Assembly: GCA_015489815.1 (NCBI GenBank) | Contig: WFZA01000019.1 | Coordinates: 1-64,000, forward strand | Source: Caldisericales bacterium | GTDB lineage: Bacteria > Caldisericota > Caldisericia > Caldisericales > Caldisericaceae | Direction: 5' to 3' | DNA: 64,000 nt | Shown: positions 52,023-59,277 of the stretch, piece by piece | Position numbering within the stretch: position 1 is the stretch's first letter | Layout of the letters: each line of letters starts with the position of its first letter | Position numbers and translations under genes: made by a program | The notes under the pieces: model-generated | What the model was told of the DNA's origin: nothing | The model's input: the letters and a program-made list of their open reading frames with translations, nothing else | The model's database searches: none

Positions 52023-53364
52023 AAATGCAGACATAATAGTGACATTTGACTCTAAAAATAGAGAAATTAAAAATGGATGGATCTATATCGTTGACAACAT
52101 CATAAAAGACTTAGGAACGGGTGAACCGCCTGATCTTGAGAAGGACCGTGAAATTTCAGGTAAAGGCATGGTTTTTCTTCCAGGATTTGTTAATGTACAC
52201 CATCACTTTTATCAGTCGTTGTTCCGTTCTGTACCTGAAGTTGCAAGTGCTAAACTGTTTGATTGGCTAGTTTTTTTGTACGAAAAGTGGAAAAATGTTG
52301 ATGAAGAAGCAATTATGATCTCAACTGTTGTGGCTACCATGGAATTAATGAAGAGCGGTGTTACGACTACTACCGACCACTTGTACTTATTTCCTAAGGG
52401 CCATCCTAACCTAATTGATGCAGAGATGGAAGGTGCTGATATCACAGGTGTTCGTTTCTACGCAACAAGAGGGAGTATGTCTTTATCTAAAAAGGATGGC
52501 GGCCTTCCGCCTGATTCTGTAGTCCAAACCGAAGACGAAATTATAAAAGATTCGATCAGGGTCGTAGAGAAATACCACGATCCTTCTCCATTCTCGATGA
52601 GAAAGGTCGCTCTTGCTCCCTGTTCACCATTTTCAGTAACAGAAGACTTAATGAAAGAAACTGTAAAAATTGCCGAACAGTACGACTTGCTAATTCATAC
52701 TCACCTTGCTGAAACAAAAGACGAAGAACAATTTTGTCTGGAAAAATTTGGGTTAAGGCCTGTAGACTATATGGAAAAGTTAGGATGGCTAAATCCCAGG
52801 GCGTGGTTTGCTCATCTTGTACATCTTTCCGATAGCGATATCCAAAAACTTTCCGATAGTGATTCTGGAATGTCACATTGTCCTACTTCAAATATGAGGT
52901 TGGGCTCAGGTATTGCGAGAGTTACGGAGATGAAAGATACTAACATTAGGATAGGATTGGGAGTTGACGGAAGCTCCTCAAATGATACGGGTAACTTCCT
53001 GATGGAGATCAGAAATGCACTTTTGTTGCAGAGAGTTAAGTATGGAGCAGATGCATTAACTCCGCGAGAAGCATTAAAAATAGGTTCTTTCGGTGGGGCT
53101 AAAGTGCTAAGAATGGAGAAGGAAATTGGATCTATCGAAAAAGGAAAAGCAGCTGACATAATTGGTTTTAAAACTGACCGTCTCGAATTTGCAGGTGGCC
53201 TCGTTGATCCCGTAGGTTCGCTCGTGCTATGTGATGCAAAACAGGTTGACTTCTCTATGATAAACGGTAATGTCGTAATTGAAGATGGACGCTTCGTTAA
53301 CTTAGACGAGGAGGATTTTATTCGTAAACAAAACGAGATTTCAAAGAAACTTTTGAATTATTAA
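52006..53364 (+). CDS. 8-oxoguanine deaminase-like amidohydrolase
   Basis: This metal-dependent amidohydrolase of 452 residues belongs to the SsnA/AtzB/8-oxoguanine deaminase group. The metal-binding HHH is at 65-67 (NVHHHFYQSLFR), with HTHLAETKDE and GVDGSSSNDTGNFL later. DHLYLFPKG, RFYATRGSMSL and GGLPPDSVVQ closely recall known 8-oxoguanine deaminases, which turn 8-oxoguanine into urate. The ATG lies inside the large-subunit gene (17-base overlap) after AAAGGAAG. It is the last gene before a terminator. Guanine deaminase or other aminohydrolase activity cannot be excluded. Confidence 0.83.
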   Translation: MKVLIKNADIIVTFDSKNREIKNGWIYIVDNIIKDLGTGEPPDLEKDREISGKGMVFLPGFVNVHHHFYQSLFRSVPEVASAKLFDWLVFLYEKWKNVDEEAIMISTVVATMELMKSGVTTTTDHLYLFPKGHPNLIDAEMEGADITGVRFYATRGSMSLSKKDGGLPPDSVVQTEDEIIKDSIRVVEKYHDPSPFSMRKVALAPCSPFSVTEDLMKETVKIAEQYDLLIHTHLAETKDEEQFCLEKFGLRPVDYMEKLGWLNPRAWFAHLVHLSDSDIQKLSDSDSGMSHCPTSNMRLGSGIARVTEMKDTNIRIGLGVDGSSSNDTGNFLMEIRNALLLQRVKYGADALTPREALKIGSFGGAKVLRMEKEIGSIEKGKAADIIGFKTDRLEFAGGLVDPVGSLVLCDAKQVDFSMINGNVVIEDGRFVNLDEEDFIRKQNEISKKLLNY

Positions 53365-53393
53365 GGAAATAAAATAACTAGACTTTTTATTAT

Positions 53394-53440
53394 AACAATT
53401 GGGGGTAAAGGTTACTGTAGTATGCTCCCAATTGTTTTTC
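53394..53440 (+). terminator. Terminator of the purine-type operon
   Basis: AACAATTGGG at 53394-53403 pairs perfectly with CCCAATTGTT at 53427-53436, with a 23-base loop, then TTTC. It lies 30 bases after the last gene. Confidence 0.8.
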
Positions 53441-54211
53441 TTAAGTGATCAAAAAGAGAAGAAAAGTTTAACTCAGCTAAAATAATAAAGGAGGTATTTC
53501 TAAAAAGCTTATTGCAGTAAAATCAGCCTAAACAAACCTTGTGTTCATCAGTGCTCATTCAAAACATGCCATTTAAATTCCCGTAGACGCAAATCTTGAG
53601 AAAAATCGGGTAAATATACCTTCAAAACGCTTAAAACGCCTTATTTTAGAAGCCAACAAAGCCTGTATTTATATGCATTTCTTTAATTCTGGCCAAAATT
53701 AAATATAATTTATCAGGTTATAATTTTTAGAAACCCTTCATTTATCAGCATTTTTTAATATCCCGATTTCCCACTTTTCCGAACAAAAATTCGTTATTTC
53801 TTACTGTACAGTAATTGATAATAATTTTTGATTGTGGTAAGGTTTTCGGACTTGCAGAGGTCTTGCCGTTTTTAAGTACGCAATTTTTTACTTTACTGTG
53901 TTTTGTGCATTATGTTTCGTAAATCTAAGGTTTCTAACAGTTAAATAAGAATAGTATCTTTATGCAGTGTTAGCTGATTTTTATTGGATTTATCATGGGC
54001 CTAAATTGTCTGGAATTGCATACTTTTGCTTTAACATTATAATCTCGGATCTTTGATAGATAGTTAATATCCTATTTGTACTAAATGATTTTTTGATCTA
54101 TTAGCCTACTGTGTTTGTAAATGAAATTTGATTTTTGATTTTCCATTTAATATATTCCGAGCGTTTAAAAGGTTAAGTTTTAGCGAAGTAGATGTTAGTT
54201 TCTTTTTGGAG
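53441..54211. other. Long stretch without a recognisable gene
   Basis: About 770 AT-rich bases contain no ORF that I can support on either strand and match none of the common structured RNAs I looked for (tmRNA, RNase P RNA, SRP RNA). Points of note are a perfect AAAGGAGGT at 53487-53495 with no start codon after it, a perfect 14-base palindrome at 53801-53814, and a GGTAA/TTGCC hairpin at about 53837-53869 followed by GTTTTTA, which resembles a terminator. It could hold an unknown RNA or a decayed gene. Confidence 0.5.
53801..53814. promoter_or_regulatory. Perfect 14-base palindrome
   Basis: TTACTGTACAGTAA reads the same on both strands. It is the size of a dimeric repressor site, but there is no adjacent gene or clear promoter to regulate, so its role is open. 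Confidence 0.35.
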
Positions 54212-54287
54212 TGGTGGCGGCGGAAGGATTCGAACCTTCGACACTCCGGGTATGAGCCGGATGCTCTGACCTCTGGGCTACGCCGCC
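54212..54287 (-). tRNA. tRNA with anticodon CAT (elongator Met type)
   Basis: The 76-base cloverleaf includes an encoded CCA (54212-54214). The acceptor stem GGCGGCG/CGCCGCC is perfect, the anticodon stem TCCGG/CCGGA encloses loop CTCATAC, and the T arm is GAAGG-TTCGAAT-CCTTC. The first pair is G-C, so it is not an initiator; elongator Met or the Ile2 type remain. The D stem GCCC/GAGC has a C-A mismatch at positions 12-23. Its first base comes one base after the stop codon of the S1 protein gene, on the same strand. Confidence 0.94.
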
Positions 54288-54288
54288 G

Positions 54289-54639
54289 TTAAACTCGTTT
54301 AATTTTTCTTTTTAATCTTCTTTTATTTGCTGTAAGCGAATCCTGCGAGTCACGAAGAAATTTTTTAATTTTCAACTCGAACTCGTCTTTTCTTTCTTGC
54401 TCAATTTCTTCTTTACTTACCCTTCGGACAAAAGTAAGATTAAGCTTGCCTTTCTTACCTTTTCCTATTATTCTTACGAGAACCTTTTCGCCTACATCTA
54501 TAAAAGCATGGGCATCCTCAACGAATTTATCGTCAAACTGTGATATGTGAATCAATCCAACGCCGCCTTCTTCTAATTTCACGAATGCACCATAAGGCAT
54601 TATCCTCACCACAGTTCCTAATTTCTCGTCTTTACCCAT
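54289..54639 (-). CDS. Small S1-domain RNA-binding protein
   Basis: This 116-residue protein has one S1 domain at about 5-75 (LGTVVRIMPYGAFVKLEEGGVGLIHISQF) and a basic, charged helical tail ending RRLKRKIKRV. It resembles the YabR/YugI group, which lies near divIC in Firmicutes and binds the ribosome or RNA. An AGGCG before the ATG is a weak ribosome site. It sits 18 bases after divIC and directly before the tRNA. Confidence 0.88.
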   Translation of the reverse strand: MGKDEKLGTVVRIMPYGAFVKLEEGGVGLIHISQFDDKFVEDAHAFIDVGEKVLVRIIGKGKKGKLNLTFVRRVSKEEIEQERKDEFELKIKKFLRDSQDSLTANKRRLKRKIKRV

Positions 54640-54657
54640 ACGCCTATATAATATTAT

Positions 54658-55020
54658 TTATTTTTTAAAAAGATGCAATACTTTAATGAAAGTTTTTTCT
54701 AAAAAACCATTGGTGGTGGGGTTGTTATTGGTAGATTTATTCGTATTTGCAAAGTTGAAGTAAATTACTGTTTCTCCTTTTTTTGCAAGCATAAGATTTT
54801 CTCTTGCTACTTTCTCGATAAAGTCGTCAGTTTTCTCATTTTTAATTTCCACACTTAAGTATTCGTTTTGAACTTTTAACGAGTTAATTCTTGACTCTAA
54901 ATTCTGCAGTTTATTCTTGTCCTGAATAAAAGAGACAAAGTAAATTACATTAATGAGCGTTAAGTAAAATATGAGAGAGAACAAAAAAATCTTTATTATT
55001 ATGTTTCCTTTTTGCTTCAT
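54658..55020 (-). CDS. divIC: FtsB/DivIC-type cell division protein
   Basis: This 120-residue septum protein has a membrane segment at about 8-30 and a coiled coil at about 33-65 (QDKNKLQNLESRINSLK). A conserved ARENLMLAKKGETVIYF end matches the FtsB/DivIC family, which links FtsL and FtsQ/DivIB at the division site. An extra tail of about 30 residues (Asn/Thr-rich) follows. There is no Shine-Dalgarno sequence; a TTGACA promoter ends within a few bases of the ATG, so the message may be leaderless. The divIC-S1 order matches Firmicutes (divIC-yabR). Confidence 0.86.
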   Translation of the reverse strand: MKQKGNIIIKIFLFSLIFYLTLINVIYFVSFIQDKNKLQNLESRINSLKVQNEYLSVEIKNEKTDDFIEKVARENLMLAKKGETVIYFNFANTNKSTNNNPTTNGFLEKTFIKVLHLFKK

Positions 55021-55026
55021 ATCAGT

Positions 55027-55054
55027 ATATTAAGTGATAATTTTATTGTGTCAA
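55027..55054 (-). promoter_or_regulatory. Promoter of divIC-S1-tRNA
   Basis: On the minus strand TTGACA (55049-55054) is followed after 16 bases by TAATAT (55027-55032); TATACT at 19 bases is an alternative -10. Transcription would begin at about the ATG at 55020. Confidence 0.55.
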
Positions 55055-55058
55055 CTAC

Positions 55059-56348
55059 CTATTTGTGAGTTATGAATGGTAGCATAATCAAGTATAGTGA
55101 TATATATCCTGCTGTTACTGCAGCGAGAGTAAAAGGTATGCCAATTTTTGAAAAATCCCAGAACGATGTTTCGTATCCGTGTTTTCTTAATAACCCTGTT
55201 GCAGCAATATTTGTAGATGCTCCAATTGAAGTTAAGTTTCCACCGAGAGTGGCCCCTATCAAAAGACCGAATAGAAATAACTCTGCAGGAGCGTGTAATA
55301 TTATTGCCATACCTCCTGCTATAGGTAGCATAGTTGCGACATACGGCACATTATCTATAAATGCGGAGAAAATAACTGATCCCCAGACAATAATAGTGTA
55401 TCCTAAAAATATACTGCCTTTTGAAAGATGTGCAAGGAAGTGAGCAAGATCTTCCACTATGCCTGCATTAATTAAGGCTTTAACGATAAGGAATAATCCA
55501 ATTAACAAAATTATCGTGTTCCAATCTACTTCTGCAAAAACTTTTTTGGTAAGGGTAAACTCTTTTTTAAACAGTTCGTAAATAATGCCTATTACCATAA
55601 AGGAAATACAGACGATGCCATTTATATTTTTGTACGGAAGAAAGGATACCAACACCAATGTGGCTACCATAGAAAGCGCTAATATCCCGGGAAACCAATC
55701 CTTCACTAAGGTTTTTTCCTCTAAGTGGATAGGCGCTTTTTCTTTTCTAAATAAGTATAGAAGAACGAGTGTTGCTGCTATTGCGCCTATTTCCGTAGGA
55801 ATAGCTATACTTAAGTGATGATTGTACCAGAAGAAGTCGAGAAAATTCATGTGTGCATATCCTGCAAGTAACATTGATGTTGGGTCGCCTACGAGTGTCG
55901 CTGCGCCCTGAAGATTTGAGGAAACTGCAATTGCTATGATCACGGGCACAGGGGAAATTTTTATTCTCTTACAAATTGAAAATGCAACAGGAGCAACGAG
56001 TAAAAGCGTTGAAACATTTTCTGCAAATGCGGAAATAACTCCAGTAAACACGGCAAGTGCGAAAATTGCCATCTGAACATCTGGCATCTTATCGATGATT
56101 TTGTCTCCTAATAGTGCTGGAATTTTAGAATCGATTAATAGAGTTACTACACCCATAGTGCCAAACAATATCCCGAGGACATTCCAATTAATTGCTGGTA
56201 TTACATTCTTTATTGGAATTATTCCAATGACTACGAAGATAAGCGCAGAGATTAGTGCTATTAGGTGTCTTACTTTTGGTTTTAGAATGAGCAAAACATA
56301 GGTAATGACAAATATAATTGCCACAAGAATCTTTTTATCCACAAACAA
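55059..56348 (-). CDS. ArsB/NhaD-type ion permease
   Basis: This 429-residue protein has 11 or 12 membrane segments and belongs to the ion transporter superfamily that includes ArsB, NhaD and citrate/SLC13-type carriers. Repeated elements are visible: AFAENVSTLLLVAPVAFSIC in the first half and SAFIDNVPYVATMLPIAGG in the second, both with the buried polar helix break. GATLGGNLTSIGASTNIAA is typical. The substrate could be Na+/H+ exchange or an anion; I cannot decide. It lies seven bases after antiporter B on the same strand. Confidence 0.85.
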   Translation of the reverse strand: MFVDKKILVAIIFVITYVLLILKPKVRHLIALISALIFVVIGIIPIKNVIPAINWNVLGILFGTMGVVTLLIDSKIPALLGDKIIDKMPDVQMAIFALAVFTGVISAFAENVSTLLLVAPVAFSICKRIKISPVPVIIAIAVSSNLQGAATLVGDPTSMLLAGYAHMNFLDFFWYNHHLSIAIPTEIGAIAATLVLLYLFRKEKAPIHLEEKTLVKDWFPGILALSMVATLVLVSFLPYKNINGIVCISFMVIGIIYELFKKEFTLTKKVFAEVDWNTIILLIGLFLIVKALINAGIVEDLAHFLAHLSKGSIFLGYTIIVWGSVIFSAFIDNVPYVATMLPIAGGMAIILHAPAELFLFGLLIGATLGGNLTSIGASTNIAATGLLRKHGYETSFWDFSKIGIPFTLAAVTAGYISLYLIMLPFITHK

Positions 56349-56355
56349 TCTCCTA

Positions 56356-57555
56356 CTAAGTATTCATTGCTATCTTATTGCTTGAAAAAAGAGACTTCAG
56401 TAATATGGGAACGACGATTGCGGAAGTTACGACATAAAGTACAGTGACGGATACCACTTGCTTCCCTACTATGTCAGGGAATATGTACATTGAATACGCA
56501 TAAGTTGCTATTACCAGAGCTACTTCCATCTCGGGCATCATTCCCACTCCAACGCGGATTGCATCCTTTATCTTGATTCGACTTAAAAGAGAACCGCTGC
56601 TGCAACCAACGAATTTTCCAATTGCTGCAAGTATTATTAAAAAGAGCAACTTTGGGTCAACTGTGGTAAGCATTTTAAAGTCAAATAGGGAACCAACTTT
56701 AATAAAAAAGAACGGAACGAACACTGCTCGTGCTATGAAGTTTATTGGGCCGTCGATTACTTTCTTTTCGTGGGTTGTACTTAACAAAAGGCCTGCGAAG
56801 TATGCACCTGTAATAGGCGCGAGCCCTACTTCTCTTGCAATTACTGCAAAAAACAAACCAAAACCAATTGCAATAGAAACAATTGCATAAGGGGAGTGCA
56901 TTTTTTCGTGTGCAAACCGCATAATCTTCTCGGTAGGCCCCATAGCAAATACAGCGATAATTGCTATAAAAATAAAAAATCCTCCTATTAGTCCTCCAAT
57001 TGTTTGAGTGCCCAGCACAAAGGTAAGAACGAGGATGCCTATAATGTCGTCAATTACGGCAGCAGTGATTATCGTTGTGCCTGCAATTGAGCGAAGCTGC
57101 TTTAAGTCCATAAGAGACCGCACTGTTACACCTACGCTTGTTGCCGTAAATATTGCTCCAAGCACCAGAGATTGCCTGGACGCAAAGTGCATTACCTTTA
57201 ATCCAAAAACGGTGCCAAGGACAAACGGCAGCGTAACTCCCAAACTTGCCGTGGAGAGTCCCCTTTTTCCGCTTCGCTTTAAGTCGCCTATGTCTGTTTC
57301 AAGGCCTGCAACGAATAATAGCAATATAATACCAAGATCTGCAAAAAGGTCGAATGCCTCGCCAGTCAGGTGAACTTTATAGGAGAAAGCGTGACCAAAG
57401 TAGTACAAGTGTATTGCAGGCACATAGTTCATTGCAAGGGCAAACAAAACACCCGTAAAAAGTTCGCCCAAAACAGCCATTTGCTTAAGCCGAATCATTC
57501 CTTCGCCGAACAGTTTTGAAATAATAAGTGCGAGGGAAAGATCCAGTAAGTCCAT
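56356..57555 (-). CDS. Cation:proton antiporter (CPA2 type), B
   Basis: This monovalent cation/proton antiporter has 399 residues and about 12-13 membrane segments. The ATSVGVTVRSL crossing helix and AAVIDDIIGILVL, with paired aspartates, are the ion-binding site of CPA2 members such as NapA. The N-terminus is shorter than usual and there is no cytoplasmic TrkA domain; the separate CBS protein next to it may provide the regulatory part. The ATG is one base after the CBS gene. Confidence 0.9.
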   Translation of the reverse strand: MDLLDLSLALIISKLFGEGMIRLKQMAVLGELFTGVLFALAMNYVPAIHLYYFGHAFSYKVHLTGEAFDLFADLGIILLLFVAGLETDIGDLKRSGKRGLSTASLGVTLPFVLGTVFGLKVMHFASRQSLVLGAIFTATSVGVTVRSLMDLKQLRSIAGTTIITAAVIDDIIGILVLTFVLGTQTIGGLIGGFFIFIAIIAVFAMGPTEKIMRFAHEKMHSPYAIVSIAIGFGLFFAVIAREVGLAPITGAYFAGLLLSTTHEKKVIDGPINFIARAVFVPFFFIKVGSLFDFKMLTTVDPKLLFLIILAAIGKFVGCSSGSLLSRIKIKDAIRVGVGMMPEMEVALVIATYAYSMYIFPDIVGKQVVSVTVLYVVTSAIVVPILLKSLFSSNKIAMNT

Positions 57556-57556
57556 A

Positions 57557-57997
57557 CTACTCCGTGTTTCTCCTGATCCAGGCGGTAATAATTTCCAGTA
57601 TGTTTAAGTCCCCTATAACATGCATTTCGTCATCTACTACTGGAAGCTCCTTTAATCCTTCTCTGTACATCTTTTGAAAAGCAATGTCAAGTGTATCTGT
57701 TTCTTTTACATAGACGGGTGGTAGCATAATGTCTTTTGCAGTTACGAGCTCGAGCGGTTTCACAGCTTTATAGTACAGTAAGTCGTCAGGAATGTACTCG
57801 TAGAACAGACATTCAGCAAAGTTTGCAACAGGGATGATACCGAGAAGCTTGTTTTCTTTATTTACTACATATACGCTTCTTGTTTTTGGGTCTTTAACGA
57901 TCTCTTTTGCAATAGTCATTACATCGGCATCTTCTAATACACAGGAGGCTTCTTGCGTAATAAGTTTGTGAACAGATTTTACTTCGAGTTTCTTCAT
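57557..57997 (-). CDS. CBS-domain pair protein
   Basis: This soluble 146-residue protein consists of two CBS motifs (VYVVNKENKLLGIIPVANF and LKELPVVDDEMHVIGDLNI), which usually bind adenine nucleotides and control partner proteins. It lies between two cation/proton antiporter genes, overlapping the upstream one by four bases and lying one base from the next. A regulatory subunit for one or both antiporters is the natural reading; this is inference from context. Confidence 0.88.
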   Translation of the reverse strand: MKKLEVKSVHKLITQEASCVLEDADVMTIAKEIVKDPKTRSVYVVNKENKLLGIIPVANFAECLFYEYIPDDLLYYKAVKPLELVTAKDIMLPPVYVKETDTLDIAFQKMYREGLKELPVVDDEMHVIGDLNILEIITAWIRRNTE

Positions 57998-59190
57998 CTT
58001 TTCATCGCCTTCTTTGTTTCCGGAATCTCGCCTGCAAGTTTAAATGTTAGTTGTGTGATTGGCGGTCCTATTACTTCTAATACGAGGGTCGTTGCAACTA
58101 TCACGGTCATAATGTAATTTCCCGCCTGAGGAAAGTATTCCTTTCCTAATATTGCCATACCAAGTGCAACACCTGCCTGCGGCACAAGGCCTAAACCTAC
58201 GAATTTTTTAACTGTTTGCGGTGCTTTTGAGAGTGTTGCTCCCAGTGTTGCGCCAAGATACTTTCCAGTAAAACGCATCAATATGTATGTCGCGCCAATT
58301 GCACCAATTGTAAGTATTGCATTTAATTTGAAGCCTGCACCAACGAGAACAAATAAGACGAGAAGTAACGGCTCTGCGAAGAATTCAATTCCTTCAAATA
58401 GTTCACCTTCTCCTTCTGCAAAGTTCACTGCAACCGTTCCAAGTGCCATACAGGCAAGCAGTGGTGAATAGTGGAAGTACATCGCAATTCCAGCCGTTAA
58501 ACTAATAAAGCCAAGCGTATAAATCAATCTGTATCCTTTTGAACGCACGAATTTAGCAAAGTATGAAAATAAGATCCCTATAACAGCTCCTATACCAAGC
58601 GTATATACAATTTCCATAACTGCGCCAAAAAGCATTTTTGCAGGAGATATGTTTGCACTTGCCCCAGACTTCATCTGTATTGCAATAATCATTGAAATTA
58701 CAAAGATAATAAGTCCCCATGCGTCGTCTATTGCCACCGTCCCAAGCAAAACACTCGTTACGGGCCCTTTTGTCTTGTATTGCCTTGAAACCATTAGTGT
58801 TGACGCAGGATCTGTGGCTGCAGCCAACGCTCCAAATAGTAATGAAACATACAATGGCTTATGCATAAATAGAAATACTCCCAGTGTAACAAAAAGCCAG
58901 GCACCCGTTGCTTCAGAAATTGAAACAAATAAAATGTGTTTGCCCGTCTTCTTGAAAACTGAGTAAGAAAAGTTTCTTGATATCATAAATGCAACGATAC
59001 TGAGCACGAAGTTTGCAATAATGTCAGTATGATTTAAAAAATTTTTAGGTACAAGGTTAAATACAAATGGTCCTATAAGTATGCCCATTATGATGTAGCC
59101 AGTCACATAAGGCAGTTTTATCTTTTCGATAAGTATTGCTGCTATCAATCCGAGAATGAGCATTACACCAAGTGAAAATATTACATTCAT
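57994..59190 (-). CDS. Cation:proton antiporter (CPA2 type), A
   Basis: This second antiporter (398 residues, about 12-13 membrane segments) differs clearly from B. It has AATDPASTLMVSRQY and TVAIDDAWGLIIF, again with adjacent acidic residues in the ion site, and a C-terminal FVGLGLVPQAGVALG crossing. GGGAGG lies ten bases before the ATG. It opens the minus-strand operon A-CBS-B-permease. Na+ or K+ specificity is not predictable. Confidence 0.9.
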   Translation of the reverse strand: MNVIFSLGVMLILGLIAAILIEKIKLPYVTGYIIMGILIGPFVFNLVPKNFLNHTDIIANFVLSIVAFMISRNFSYSVFKKTGKHILFVSISEATGAWLFVTLGVFLFMHKPLYVSLLFGALAAATDPASTLMVSRQYKTKGPVTSVLLGTVAIDDAWGLIIFVISMIIAIQMKSGASANISPAKMLFGAVMEIVYTLGIGAVIGILFSYFAKFVRSKGYRLIYTLGFISLTAGIAMYFHYSPLLACMALGTVAVNFAEGEGELFEGIEFFAEPLLLVLFVLVGAGFKLNAILTIGAIGATYILMRFTGKYLGATLGATLSKAPQTVKKFVGLGLVPQAGVALGMAILGKEYFPQAGNYIMTVIVATTLVLEVIGPPITQLTFKLAGEIPETKKAMKR

Positions 59191-59241
59191 AGCAATTCGC
59201 CTCCCGTAAACTAAAAATCAACGATTATAATATAGGATGTT

Positions 59242-59269
59242 TTGCAAAAAAATAAATACTTTGTATAAT
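59242..59269 (+). promoter_or_regulatory. Promoter of the 870-residue membrane protein
   Basis: TTGCAA at 59242-59247, 16 bases, TATAAT at 59264-59269. Only eight bases separate the -10 from the GTG start, so transcription would begin at or right before it. Confidence 0.7.
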
Positions 59270-59277
59270 ATACTTTC

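Noticed and set aside
54212-54287. Initiator tRNA
   Set aside because: The 1-72 pair is G-C and the anticodon stem lacks the three consecutive G-C pairs (GGG/CCC) of initiators.
55072-55443. Plus-strand ORF opposite the ArsB/NhaD-type permease
   Set aside because: It mirrors membrane helices of a well-supported gene and has no start signals.
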